In this document: positions 1 to 8,209 of the stretch, piece by piece
How positions within the stretch are numbered: the stretch's first letter is position 1
Layout: each line of letters starts with the position of its first letter
Source of the DNA: Gemmatimonadota bacterium
GTDB lineage: Bacteria > Gemmatimonadota > Gemmatimonadetes > Gemmatimonadales > Gemmatimonadaceae
Reading direction: 5' to 3'
Assembly (NCBI GenBank): GCA_003134685.1
Contig: PLCA01000005.1
Span: 124,001-188,000 of the forward strand
DNA length: 64,000 nucleotides
The notes under the pieces: generated by a model
The model's database searches: none
What the model was told of the DNA's origin: nothing
What the model saw: only the letters and a program-made list of their open reading frames with translations
Translations under genes and position numbers: made by a program

Positions 1-2
1 GA

Positions 3-680
3 TTTCCCGAGGCGCGCAGTCACATCAGTCCGTCGAAGATGACCGAGGTGTTCGACTCCGGAAATCCCATCGAGCCCCCGCCTGCCGACGCGTTCGAAAA
101 GGCGCCGGCGCGGGCGAAATGGGGATTCTCGACGTCGGGCGGAAGTGTGCTGCTGGTCTACGGCGGAAGTCAGGGATCAAAGGCGATAAATGACGTTGTC
201 GCCGGATGGATCGACCAGGGCCTTCCGCCCGATCTGTTCGTGATCTGGGCGACGGGCAAGGCAAACTATGACGAGCTCGCGCGCTACGAGAGCGCGCGGG
301 TCAAGGTCAGAGCGTACATCGCGCCCGTCTCGGAAGCGTATCGCGCCGCGGACTTCGCGCTTACGCGCGCGGGCGCAATGGCGACGGCGGAGCTGTGCGC
401 GTGGGGAATTCCCGCAATCGTGGTCCCGCTCCCAACCGCCGCGGCAGACCATCAGACCGCCAACGCCAAAGCCCTGGCCGCGTCTGGCGCAGCGGAGATG
501 ATCCGGCAACCGGACCTCACCGTTGATGCACTATCCGGCACGGTTGAATCGATGCTGTCGAATCCAGCGAAGCTTGCGACGATGCGTGCCAAGGCTCTCG
601 ATCGCGCCAGGCCGACCGCGGCGGCCGACATCGCCCAACACATACTTCGTCTCGTCGAGAGCGGGCGGAAGCGGCGCTGA
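3..680 (+). CDS. murG: MurG, C-terminal part (cut by window start)
   Basis: This is the C-terminal part of UDP-N-acetylglucosamine--N-acetylmuramyl-(pentapeptide) pyrophosphoryl-undecaprenol GlcNAc transferase, which converts lipid I to lipid II on the inner face of the membrane. The frame is open from base 3 with no start, so the N-terminal domain lies outside the window. About 225 of the roughly 360 residues usual for the family are visible. They include the donor-binding domain with LLVYGGSQGSKAIND, the segment RAGAMATAELCAWGIPAIVVPLP and the AAADHQTANA loop, all typical of GT28/MurG. The gene is followed 30 bases later by murC, as in dcw clusters. The identification is firm; only the 5' end is missing. 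Confidence 0.95.
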   Translation, partial: FPEARSHISPSKMTEVFDSGNPIEPPPADAFEKAPARAKWGFSTSGGSVLLVYGGSQGSKAINDVVAGWIDQGLPPDLFVIWATGKANYDELARYESARVKVRAYIAPVSEAYRAADFALTRAGAMATAELCAWGIPAIVVPLPTAAADHQTANAKALAASGAAEMIRQPDLTVDALSGTVESMLSNPAKLATMRAKALDRARPTAAADIAQHILRLVESGRKRR

Positions 681-710
681 CGCGAGTCGGATTGCCGCCC
701 AACAACGCTG

Positions 711-2129
711 ATGACCTCAACGGATAGCTCCGACCAGCGTCCGGTTCATTTCGTCGGGATCGCCGGCGCCGGAATGCGCGCGCTCGCCGAGCTGCTCGCT
801 CGGCGTGGAGTTCTGGTGACGGGCTGCGACGCCAATCCGGGCCCGACGGACGATCTGGAGGCGCTCGGAATCAGCGTCGCCAAGGGACATAGCCCCGACC
901 ACGTCGAGGGTGCGCGCGAGCTGGTCGTCACGTCGGCGATGTCCAGGGCTCATCCCGAGCTCGCTCGCGCGCGTGAGCTCGGAATTCCGATCACCAGACG
1001 AGCGGAGGCGCTTGGATTGGCCGTTGCGGGCGGACGGGTTGTCGGAATCGCCGGCACTCATGGAAAGACGACGACGACAGTGATGACGACCGCCTCGCTC
1101 GCGGCCGCCGGTCTCAGGCCAACCGGGATTGCGGGTGGACGCGTCGCCGAGTGGAAGGGGAACCTTCACTACGAGTCGGACGAGCTGTTCGTCGTGGAAG
1201 CAGACGAATACGATCGATCCTTTCTCTCGCTGTCGCCGACCGTCGCCGTGGTGACGAACGTGGAGGCCGATCACCTCGACATCTATCGCGACCTCGAGGA
1301 CATCAGGATGACGTTCTCGCGATTCGTGCGCGACGCGGCCGCGATCGTCGTGTGCGACGATGACGCGGGGGCGAGGTCGCTGGATCTTCCGTCGAGCGCG
1401 GAAGTCATTCGCTACGGTATCAAATCCCGCGACGCGCGCCTTCTCGCGAGCGGTGTCAGAACCGACGGCCATTCGACGACTTTCTCTGTCACCTACGACG
1501 GTCGCCGCCTGGGCGATGTTGCTCTGCGCGTCCCGGGCTTTCACAACGTGCAGAACGCGCTCGCCGCGATCGGAGCGGGACATTCGCTGGGTGTCACGCT
1601 CGACGCCATGCGCCCGGGACTTCTCCATTTCGCGGGGGTGGATCGCCGCTTCCAGCATCTTTTCGATGTCGCGGGGGTGACGATCGTCGACGACTACGCG
1701 CACCATCCGACCGAAATCGCGGCGACGCTCCAGGCCGCGCGCGCGTCCTATCCGGGCCGACGCATCGTGGCGGCGTTTCAACCCCACCTCTTCTCGCGCA
1801 CGCGGGATTTCTCGGACGCGTTCGGAGAGGCTCTCTGCGGAGCGGACTGCGTTTTCCTGGCTGAGATTTATCCGGCACGCGAGCAGCCAATCCCCGGAAT
1901 CACGTCCGATCTGGTTGCTTCCTCGATGAAGCGAGCAGGGCGCGCGGTCACGTGGCAGGGATCGCGCTCAGAGCTCGCCGATGCGCTCACGAGCTTCGTG
2001 CTCGAGGGAGATGTCGTGATTACGATCGGCGCCGGGGACATCACGCGCACGGGACCCGAGCTCAAGTCACGGCTGGAGGCCCGGGTCACGACGCCCGAGG
2101 CCAAGTCGCGCCCCGAGGGCCGGAAATGA
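711..2129 (+). CDS. murC: UDP-N-acetylmuramate--L-alanine ligase MurC
   Basis: MurC adds L-alanine to UDP-MurNAc, the first amino-acid step of peptidoglycan precursor synthesis in the cytosol, using ATP. The 472-residue protein has the N-terminal Rossmann segment VHFVGIAGAGM (about residues 12-22), the ATP-binding GTHGKTTT loop (about 115-122), the central segment FVVEADEYDRSF and the C-terminal segment DDYAHHPTEI typical of Mur ligases. The length is normal. Its stop codon sits inside the first unit of a 23-bp tandem repeat, so the C-terminal EGRK is encoded by that repeat. It lies between murG and ftsQ, the standard dcw order. Confidence 0.97.
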   Translation: MTSTDSSDQRPVHFVGIAGAGMRALAELLARRGVLVTGCDANPGPTDDLEALGISVAKGHSPDHVEGARELVVTSAMSRAHPELARARELGIPITRRAEALGLAVAGGRVVGIAGTHGKTTTTVMTTASLAAAGLRPTGIAGGRVAEWKGNLHYESDELFVVEADEYDRSFLSLSPTVAVVTNVEADHLDIYRDLEDIRMTFSRFVRDAAAIVVCDDDAGARSLDLPSSAEVIRYGIKSRDARLLASGVRTDGHSTTFSVTYDGRRLGDVALRVPGFHNVQNALAAIGAGHSLGVTLDAMRPGLLHFAGVDRRFQHLFDVAGVTIVDDYAHHPTEIAATLQAARASYPGRRIVAAFQPHLFSRTRDFSDAFGEALCGADCVFLAEIYPAREQPIPGITSDLVASSMKRAGRAVTWQGSRSELADALTSFVLEGDVVITIGAGDITRTGPELKSRLEARVTTPEAKSRPEGRK

Positions 2130-2157
2130 TTTCTCCCGAAGGCCGGAAATGATTTCT
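2112..2157 (+). repeat. 23-bp tandem duplication at the murC/ftsQ junction
   Basis: Two directly adjacent 23-base units (2112-2134 and 2135-2157) differ at one base (gag versus gaa). Each carries the sequence ggccggaaatgatttct, which includes an ATGA start/stop overlap. The murC stop overlaps the ATG at 2126. That ATG opens an eight-codon frame (MISPEGRK) ending at 2152, whose stop in turn overlaps the ftsQ ATG at 2149. The duplication therefore placed a tiny coupled cistron between the two genes. The repeat and overlaps are read directly; translation of the mini-frame is inference. Confidence 0.9.
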
Positions 2158-2892
2158 CAGGAGAGGCTCGGCAGGCCGGGCTGGAAAATACTCGGAGCGC
2201 TGCTCCTGATCGGCGTGATCATGGCTGCCGCGTTGGGCGCGCGCGCTGCCGCGAGGCAGATGGCTTTCTTCCGGGTGCGTGCCGTCGAGATCAGAGGCGT
2301 CCGGTATATCCAGCCGAACGAAGTCATTTCGCGACTGCGGATCGATACGGTCGCGTCGCTGTGGGACGATCTCGAGCCCTACAGGCAGCGCGTCATGCGC
2401 CATCCGCAGGTGTCCGACGTCAGAATCACGCGGCGGATGCCGGGAACGCTCGTGGTGACGATACAGGAAAATCTTCCCGTCGCGTTGGTACAGACTACGG
2501 CCGGACTGCTCCCGTACGATTCCCTCGGCAAGCAGCTCCCGATCGACCCGGCGCGGATGAATCTCGATCTTCCAATTGTTGCGACAACCGATCCCGTTCT
2601 TCTTAAGTTCGTGGGAGCCATTCGCGCGGCGGAGCCGCGGGTGTTCGCGCGCATTGAAGAAGTGAGGCGAACGGGCAGAGATGAAATTCTGCTCACGCTC
2701 TCCAGTGGCGCGCGTGTCGCGGGCGTCGCGGCGCCGCAGAGTCGAACGTTGCGCGTGCGTGTTCCGGTAGGACTGTCAGTGGAGCGTTTGGCCGATATCT
2801 TTCCGGTTGAAACCGATCTCGCTCGCCGGCAGGTACAAGTTGGTGAGCTGGATTTACGTTATCGCGATCAAGTCATCGCAAGGCTTCAATGA
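2149..2892 (+). CDS. ftsQ: Cell division protein FtsQ
   Basis: FtsQ is a bitopic inner-membrane division protein that links early and late divisome components. The 247-residue product has a short cytosolic N-terminus, one membrane segment (about residues 13-33, ILGALLLIGVIMAAALGA) and then a POTRA-type domain (about 42-110, FFRVRAVEIRGVRYIQPNEV) followed by the FtsQ beta domain. Sequence identity in this family is low, so the call rests on topology, the POTRA pattern and position between murC and ftsA. The ATG at 2149 is the second of two ATGA junctions created by the tandem duplication; the earlier ATG at 2126 is in another frame. The 3' end overlaps ftsA by 4 bases. Confidence 0.9.
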   Translation: MISQERLGRPGWKILGALLLIGVIMAAALGARAAARQMAFFRVRAVEIRGVRYIQPNEVISRLRIDTVASLWDDLEPYRQRVMRHPQVSDVRITRRMPGTLVVTIQENLPVALVQTTAGLLPYDSLGKQLPIDPARMNLDLPIVATTDPVLLKFVGAIRAAEPRVFARIEEVRRTGRDEILLTLSSGARVAGVAAPQSRTLRVRVPVGLSVERLADIFPVETDLARRQVQVGELDLRYRDQVIARLQ

Positions 2893-4154
2893 ATCCCGAA
2901 CGCATCATCGCTGGCCTGGACATCGGTTCCTCGAAGACGACTGCTCTGATCGCCCAGGCGGTCGGCGGCGGTGACAGCAGGAGCGAGCCGAGCCTGAAAA
3001 TCCTGGGAGTGGGGCAGGCCCGCACGACCGGCCTCCGGCGCGGCGTCGTATCCGATATCGAGGAGACGACCAAGTCGATCAAGAAAGCGATCGAAGATGC
3101 GGAAAGGATGTCGGGCATCAAGATCGACACCATCTACGCCGGGATCGCGGGCGAGCACGTGCGGGCGATGATCAGCAAGGGAATCGTGGCCGTGAACGGC
3201 GACGAGATATCGAAGGCCGATGTCGATCGCGCCAACGATGTGGCCCGCGCGCAGCCGGTGCCGCAGGACCGCGAGCTGCTGCACGCGATTCCGCAGGAGT
3301 ATTCGGTCGACAAGAATCAGGGTATCCGCGATCCCATCGGTATGATCGGCACCCGCCTCGAGACCGAGATGTATCTCGTAACGATCGGCGCGTCGCCCGC
3401 GATGAATCTCCGCAAATCAGTCGAAAGGGCGGGCTACCACGTTCGCGAGCTGGTGCTCGAGCCCCTCGCCAGCTCCCTCAGTGTGCTCACCGAAGACGAA
3501 AAGGAGCTCGGCGTCGCGCTGGTGGAGATGGGCGCCGGCACGACCGACATCGCGGTCTTCCACGAGGGAAAGATTCGACACCTGGGCACGGTCAATTACG
3601 GTGGCAACAACGTCACCAGCGACATCGTGCAGGGCATCGGCGTCACGCAGGCGGACGCCGAGCGGCTAAAGGAGAAATACGGCTGCGCGTACGAGCCGCT
3701 GGTTGATCCAACGGACGTAATCCAGCTGCCGAGCACCGTCGCTCAGGGTGACCGGCACGTTCCGCGCGAGGTTCTGGCGCACATCATCCACCAGCGCATG
3801 GACGAGATCTTCAATCTCGTGCTGAGCGAGATCGAGCGAGCAGGCTTTGCGCAGCGAATGAATGGAGGTGTGGTGATCACAGGTGGCGCAGCAGCGATGC
3901 AGGGCGTCGCGGAGCTCGCTGCGGACGTCTTCGGCACCGGAGTCAGGATCGGCTCTCCCGCGGAGAACATCAGCGGGTTGAGCGACTCCGTGGATGCCCC
4001 GCGCTTCGCCACGGTGGTCGGTCTAGCACTCTACGGGGCTCATCGCTCGGCCGCGGGCTTCGCGCCCACGAGTGGCAGGCACAGGGCGCTGGCGGGCGCG
4101 GGCGTGGACCGCTTTACGAAACGAATCAAGACCTGGCTCGAGGATTTCTTTTAG
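2889..4154 (+). CDS. ftsA: Cell division protein FtsA
   Basis: FtsA is the actin-like ATPase that tethers FtsZ filaments to the membrane. The 421-residue protein opens with the nucleotide-binding phosphate loop DIGSSKTTALI (about residues 11-21), has the 1C domain characteristic of FtsA, the second phosphate loop EMGAGTTDIAVF (about 212-223) and VVITGGAAAMQG near residue 328. It ends in a short amphipathic stretch, RFTKRIKTWLEDFF, that matches the membrane-targeting helix of the family. The start overlaps the ftsQ stop (ATGA). Unusually, ftsZ does not follow directly but after a 783-base spacer. Confidence 0.96.
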   Translation: MNPERIIAGLDIGSSKTTALIAQAVGGGDSRSEPSLKILGVGQARTTGLRRGVVSDIEETTKSIKKAIEDAERMSGIKIDTIYAGIAGEHVRAMISKGIVAVNGDEISKADVDRANDVARAQPVPQDRELLHAIPQEYSVDKNQGIRDPIGMIGTRLETEMYLVTIGASPAMNLRKSVERAGYHVRELVLEPLASSLSVLTEDEKELGVALVEMGAGTTDIAVFHEGKIRHLGTVNYGGNNVTSDIVQGIGVTQADAERLKEKYGCAYEPLVDPTDVIQLPSTVAQGDRHVPREVLAHIIHQRMDEIFNLVLSEIERAGFAQRMNGGVVITGGAAAMQGVAELAADVFGTGVRIGSPAENISGLSDSVDAPRFATVVGLALYGAHRSAAGFAPTSGRHRALAGAGVDRFTKRIKTWLEDFF

Positions 4155-4223
4155 CCGTCTGCTGTTCGTTGCGGCGCATCGATGGCGCTGCGCAGTTTTT
4201 GATTCAGGGCCGGTCAGTCGGGC

Positions 4224-4715
4224 GTGGGTATCCTCTTCGGGAGCTCTCGCCTGCAGCTTCGCCTCGCGGCTCGCTGCACCGCGCCGCCTTGCAGCGGCGC
4301 TGGCTCCGGCCGCTCCCTCAGAGGACACCCCCACCCTCCTTCCAGGGGATTCGGAACTGCGCCCGCCCGGGGAGGCGCCTCACTTCACAGCATGCGTCGA
4401 AGCATCCTCTCGCTTAGCACTAACTGCTTGCGCGCTGTGCGCGCGCGGCGCTCCGCGCCGCCCGTCGGAGCGTGAGTCACGCCTGGCTCGAGTTGCGGCG
4501 CACGTTGTGCCCGGGGGTTACGACAGCCGCAGCGCGTGTGGACGCGCGTGCAGTTATAGATCTGTGCAGGGAGGTGAGGGTGTCCTCGTAGGCGACAACC
4601 CACGAGCGACAGGGGGGTCGGTATGACCCTGCGATGCGAAGCGATGGCCGGCCGCGCGTTTACAGATCGGTGGCGTCGCGAGCGAGAGCCTGGAGCCGTA
4701 GAGGACACCCTCACC
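4224..4715. repeat. Four-copy intergenic motif GAGGACACCCTCACC
   Basis: The motif occurs at 4321-4335 (plus, one C/T difference), 4573-4587 (minus, exact), 4701-4715 (plus, exact) and as a shorter relative gaggataccc at 4224-4235 (minus). The exact copies at 4573 and 4701 form a perfect 15-bp inverted repeat separated by 113 bases. The motifs are visible directly. Whether they are binding sites, an RNA stem or remnants of a small mobile repeat cannot be decided from this window; I did not notice the full motif elsewhere in it. Confidence 0.7.
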
Positions 4716-4800
4716 GACCGCACTCAGAGATGCCATTCGAAGCGCGCCGTCCGACTCGTGCGCTATGAGAAAATCATAAAGCTGCGGGCCTCAGAGCGCG

Positions 4801-4909
4801 TGTGGATAACTCGCCTGACAGGGGTTGTACTATTTTTGACTCACGTTCGTCTTTGCCTATGGTACTTATCGACTAACGGTCGTATACTTGCCCCAGATTT
4901 TTTTCCACA
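4801..4909. promoter_or_regulatory. DnaA-box-like cluster upstream of ftsZ
   Basis: A perfect DnaA box TTATCCACA lies on the minus strand at 4801-4809 (read as tgtggataa on plus). TTTTCCACA (one mismatch) lies at 4901-4909 and TTATCGACT (two mismatches) at 4866-4874, both on plus. They bracket the proposed ftsZ promoter. The 9-mer matches are direct observations; DnaA control of ftsZ is inference. There is no dnaA, dnaN or AT-rich unwinding block here, so an origin is unlikely. Confidence 0.5.
4836..4863 (+). promoter_or_regulatory. Probable sigma-70 promoter of ftsZ
   Basis: A -35 hexamer TTGACT (4836-4841) and a -10 hexamer TATGGT (4858-4863) are separated by 16 bases, about 75 bases before the ftsZ start, in the AT-richer end of the spacer. 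A second -10-like TATACT at 4883-4888 lacks a good partner. A separate promoter is expected because the long spacer separates ftsZ from ftsA. Confidence 0.5.
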
Positions 4910-4937
4910 ATCTTGCAGTGCCGGAGTTTCCAACCCG

Positions 4938-6152
4938 ATGATATTCGAATTCGAGGAAAGCCAGTCACAAGCCGCCCGCATGAAGGTCGTGGGCGTGGGT
5001 GGCGGAGGCGGAAACGCCGTCAATCGCATGATCGAGGAGCACCTCGAAGGGGTCGAGTTCATCTCGGTCAACACCGATGCCCAGGCCCTCCTCAATTCCA
5101 AATCAGACGTAAAGATCCAGATAGGTAAGAAGCTAACTCGCGGCCTTGGCGCTGGTGCGCGGCCGGAGATCGGGAAGCAGGCCATCGACGAGAACAGGGA
5201 AGAAGTCGCGCGTGCGATGCACAACGCCGACCTCGTCTTCGTGACCTGCGGCATGGGTGGTGGGACTGGAACGGGTGCCGCACCCGTCCTGTGCGAGCTC
5301 GCTCGCGCAGCTGGCGCCCTGACAGTTGGTATCGTCACCAAGCCATTCCTTTTCGAAGGCCGCAAGCGCATGCGTCAGGCTGAGCTCGGCATCGCCGAGA
5401 TGCGGAAGCACGTCGATACGATGATCGTTGTCCCGAACGAGCGACTCCTTGCCGTAGTCGGCAAAGGAATCCCGTTCCAGGACGCGCTCAAAAAGGCGGA
5501 CGAAGTGCTGCTGCACGCCACTCAGGGCATTAGCTCCCTCATCAGCGTTACCGGGCTCGTGAACGTCGATTTTGCCGACGTCCGGACCGTCATGCAGGAA
5601 GGCGGATCGGCCCTCATGGGCACCGGCATCGGTCGCGGTGAGAATCGCGCCATCGAAGCCGCCCAGCAGGCGATCGCCAGCCCGCTCCTCGACAACGTCT
5701 CGGTCTCGGGAGCAACCGGCGTCCTCGTCAACATCACCGGCGGCGCCGATCTGACCCTCGGGGAAGTGCACCAGATCAACGAAATCATCCACGACGCCGT
5801 GGGTGAGGACGCAGAAATCATCTTCGGCGCTGTGCATGAGCCGGCGATGCAGGGCGAGATCCGGGTTACTGTCATCGCGACCGGCTTCGACCGCCCACAA
5901 TCGGCATCGGTTCAGGTGCCGAACATGATCTCGACTCAGTCTCCGATCGTGAGAGGCTCACCGGTCATTCCCCTCCGTCCAATCCGCGGAAATGGCGTGA
6001 TGAGAAACACTCTCAACGAGATGCCGAGACGGAATATTCCGACACCTCCGACCAGCGCTCCGGCCGTGACTCCAGAGAGGGATCGGTCGTCTCCTGAGCA
6101 GGATCTGAGTGACATGGAAATTCCAACATTTATTCGAAGGCAGATGGATTGA
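4938..6152 (+). CDS. ftsZ: Cell division protein FtsZ
   Basis: FtsZ is the tubulin-like GTPase that forms the Z ring. The 404-residue protein starts MIFEFEESQ, has [16 protein letters not shown] at residues 16-31, the tubulin signature [11 protein letters not shown] at about 107-117 and a C-terminal tail ending [12 protein letters not shown], the conserved peptide that binds FtsA. The frame stays open upstream to 4623, but those 105 codons resemble nothing and cover the promoter region, so the ATG at 4938 is chosen on family alignment. The next gene begins inside the stop codon region (TTGA). Confidence 0.97.
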   Translation: MIFEFEESQSQAARMKVVGVGGGGGNAVNRMIEEHLEGVEFISVNTDAQALLNSKSDVKIQIGKKLTRGLGAGARPEIGKQAIDENREEVARAMHNADLVFVTCGMGGGTGTGAAPVLCELARAAGALTVGIVTKPFLFEGRKRMRQAELGIAEMRKHVDTMIVVPNERLLAVVGKGIPFQDALKKADEVLLHATQGISSLISVTGLVNVDFADVRTVMQEGGSALMGTGIGRGENRAIEAAQQAIASPLLDNVSVSGATGVLVNITGGADLTLGEVHQINEIIHDAVGEDAEIIFGAVHEPAMQGEIRVTVIATGFDRPQSASVQVPNMISTQSPIVRGSPVIPLRPIRGNGVMRNTLNEMPRRNIPTPPTSAPAVTPERDRSSPEQDLSDMEIPTFIRRQMD

Positions 6153-7192
6153 AGCGGGTAAGAGTACGGCCAGCGAGTTATGCAGTTGTGGCGGTCATGG
6201 GTTTGGTCGCCGTTTGGCTTACACCCGCTTTGGAGCCGAAGCAGATCTTCCCAATGGCGCCGGTTGTTGTCACTCGACCCGGCCTCGAGCCCGCCGACTT
6301 CCTGTTCCGGCCGGTCGTGATCGAAGCTTCCAACACCGAGCTGGTAGACACCCTCCAGATCTCGGGCGTCATTCAGTCCAGCCTCTATAACGCGCTCAAC
6401 GAGAGCGGCGTCGGCGTTCTACCGCCCTCGGCCCGCCACCAGCTCGCCTGGTCACTTGCCGACATTTTCGAGTACAAGGTCGACATGAGCCGCGACTTGC
6501 ATCAGGGCGACAAGTTCCACCTGCTGATCGAGCGACTCCAGAAGCCCAACGGCGCGATCATCGTCCAGAAGGTTCTGGGCGTGCGTCTGGCGCTCTCGAA
6601 CAGTAGCAATCCGCTCGAGGCGATTCACTTCGACACGCCAGGCACCAGCACTGGCCAGTACTACGACGCGAGCGGAATGTCTCTTCGGGCGGCCTTTCTT
6701 CGTGCTCCCGTCGCGTTCCGTCGAATCAGCAGCATTTTCGGCATGCGCAAGCATCCGCTCTTCGGTCAGTGGCGCAATCACACTGGAACCGACTACGCGG
6801 CGCCGATGGGCACGCCTGTCCGCGCAATCGGCGATGGCGTCGTGATCTTTGCCGGCACAAAGGGCGGCTACGGCAACATGATCGACATCCGCCATCGGAA
6901 CGGGATGATCAGCCGTTACGGCCACATGCGGAATTTCGCCACGGGCATGCGCTCGGGCACGCGAGTGGCTATGGGAACAACCATTGGCTACGTCGGGATG
7001 ACTGGATGGGCAACCGGCCCGCACCTCCACTTCGAGATCCGCGTCGACGGCGTGGCGCGTGACCCGAAGCTGGCGCTTCAGAGCAGGAGCGGCGAGCCGA
7101 TCCCCGCCAATGAGCGCGTTCTCTTTCAGAAGATGAGAAATCAGACGCTGGCGAGCCTGAACCAATCGCGTTTGGCGAGCGTGACCGAGTAA
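6149..7192 (+). CDS. M23 family metallopeptidase, membrane-anchored
   Basis: This is a probable peptidoglycan endopeptidase or amidase activator of the LytM/M23 family. The 347-residue protein has an N-terminal membrane segment or signal (about residues 10-28) and a middle region resembling the OapA/DipM type. Its C-terminal M23 domain has zinc ligands His211 and Asp215 (HTGTD), His259 (YGHM) and the HLHFE motif (His292, His294). The catalytic set is complete, so enzymatic activity is plausible. It starts with TTG overlapping the ftsZ stop; an in-frame ATG lies further in, but would remove part of the membrane segment. Coupling to ftsZ and the terminator after it suggest a role in septal wall splitting (inference). 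Confidence 0.88.
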   Translation: MKRVRVRPASYAVVAVMGLVAVWLTPALEPKQIFPMAPVVVTRPGLEPADFLFRPVVIEASNTELVDTLQISGVIQSSLYNALNESGVGVLPPSARHQLAWSLADIFEYKVDMSRDLHQGDKFHLLIERLQKPNGAIIVQKVLGVRLALSNSSNPLEAIHFDTPGTSTGQYYDASGMSLRAAFLRAPVAFRRISSIFGMRKHPLFGQWRNHTGTDYAAPMGTPVRAIGDGVVIFAGTKGGYGNMIDIRHRNGMISRYGHMRNFATGMRSGTRVAMGTTIGYVGMTGWATGPHLHFEIRVDGVARDPKLALQSRSGEPIPANERVLFQKMRNQTLASLNQSRLASVTE

Positions 7193-7221
7193 CGCCCCGG
7201 AAGCTCGCAGGGCTTATCTTC

Positions 7222-7250
7222 AACCCGGACTTGATGTCCGGGTTTTTTTT
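7222..7250 (+). terminator. Rho-independent terminator after the ftsZ-peptidase unit
   Basis: A perfect 9-bp stem (aacccggac / gtccgggtt) with a TTGAT loop is followed by a run of T to 7250. It ends the ftsZ-M23 transcription unit, 30 bases after the peptidase stop and before ftsY. Confidence 0.92.
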
Positions 7251-7273
7251 GCCCTCAATCAGACAGCGACCTA

Positions 7274-8209
7274 ATGGCAGGCAGGATACTCCGGCGCGCG
7301 GGCGACGTACCCACCCGTTCGCTGTGGACCAAAATAAAGGACGTCGCGCTCAGCGACGTTGCGGCAATAGCGCGCGGCGGCGCCATCCAGGGCTCGCTGG
7401 AGAATCTGGAGCAGATACTCCTCGAGGCTGACTTCGGCGTTCCTGCCACGATGCGCCTGGTCGCGGAGATCGAAGGACAGGCGCGCCGCGGTTTCATCAA
7501 GACGCAGGAGCAATTCCTCAACGCGCTGGAGAAGGCGATCGAGAGCTCCCTTCGCGCAGGCAACAGTGATCCCCGGTTCGTTCCGACGGCGTCGGGACCC
7601 ACGGTTGTGCTGGTCGTCGGGGTCAACGGCGCGGGAAAGACGACATTCATCGGGAAGTTCTCCGACTTTCTGAAGGCGAAAAAGATGTCGGTCCTCGTCG
7701 GCGCGGCCGACACCTTTCGCGCGGGGGCCATCGACCAGCTGCGGGCATGGTCAGAGCGCACCGGGGCCGATTTCGTCGGCGGGAAGCCAGGTTCTGATCC
7801 CGCAGCGGTGGCGTTCGATGCCGTCGATGCCGGGATCAGCCGAGGCAAGGATGTCGTCGTCGTCGATACTGCGGGCCGCCTTCATACGAGCGGATCACTG
7901 ATGGACGAGATGAAGAAGATCGACCGCGTAATTGGCAAGCGCCTTCCAGGCGCGCCGCACGAGACCCTGCTGGTCCTGGACGGCACGATCGGACAGAACG
8001 CCGTCGTGCAGGCAAAGACTTTTGCCGAGGCAATTCCCATCACCGGCCTTGTCATCACCAAGGTTGACGGGACGGCCAAAGGGGGAATAGTGCTCGCGGT
8101 GCACGACGCCCTCAACGTGCCCGTGAAATTCATCGGAACTGGCGAGAAAGCGACGGATCTCGAGGCTTTCGATCCCAAGGCTTTCGCGCACGAGGTTCTC
8201 GAGGGCTAG
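7274..8209 (+). CDS. ftsY: Signal recognition particle receptor FtsY
   Basis: FtsY is the SRP receptor GTPase that docks ribosome-SRP complexes at the membrane for co-translational insertion. The 311-residue protein has the N domain (about residues 15-95) and the G domain with G1 GVNGAGKTTFIGK (about 116-128), VGAADTFRAGAIDQL (the SRP-specific DTFRAGA segment), G3 DTAGR (about 198) and G4/G5 TKVDGTAKGG (about 262). It lacks the long acidic A region of enterobacterial FtsY, as in many bacteria. The ATG at 7274 follows the terminator by 23 bases, and recG begins directly after the stop. Confidence 0.96.
   Translation: MAGRILRRAGDVPTRSLWTKIKDVALSDVAAIARGGAIQGSLENLEQILLEADFGVPATMRLVAEIEGQARRGFIKTQEQFLNALEKAIESSLRAGNSDPRFVPTASGPTVVLVVGVNGAGKTTFIGKFSDFLKAKKMSVLVGAADTFRAGAIDQLRAWSERTGADFVGGKPGSDPAAVAFDAVDAGISRGKDVVVVDTAGRLHTSGSLMDEMKKIDRVIGKRLPGAPHETLLVLDGTIGQNAVVQAKTFAEAIPITGLVITKVDGTAKGGIVLAVHDALNVPVKFIGTGEKATDLEAFDPKAFAHEVLEG

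Larger units (their letters stand above)
4155..4937. other. 783-base non-coding spacer between ftsA and ftsZ
   Basis: No convincing gene is found here. Frames on both strands are open only because of high GC content and do not resemble known proteins. The first 470 bases are GC-rich with many short inverted repeats (for example gcgctgtgcgcgcgcggcgc near 4432). Four copies of a 12-15 base motif in both orientations lie at 4224-4715. The last 140 bases become AT-richer and hold DnaA-box-like sequences and a likely sigma-70 promoter for ftsZ. I recognise no known structured RNA; a small RNA or an eroded repeat element is possible. Confidence 0.75.

Noticed and set aside
717-1787. 356-residue minus-strand frame opposite murC
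   Set aside because: An antisense shadow of a well-supported Mur ligase; composition is typical of shadow frames in GC-rich DNA.
4072-4626. 184-residue plus-strand frame across the ftsA/ftsZ spacer
   Set aside because: It begins inside ftsA in another frame, is Arg/Ala/Pro/Ser-rich as expected of GC-rich non-coding DNA, and resembles no family.
4623-4937. 105-codon N-terminal extension of ftsZ
   Set aside because: It covers the promoter and DnaA-box region, and FtsZ homologues begin at or near MIFEFEE.
4801-4937. Chromosomal replication origin
   Set aside because: DnaA-box-like sites are present, but no dnaA/dnaN genes, no AT-rich unwinding block and only one exact box.
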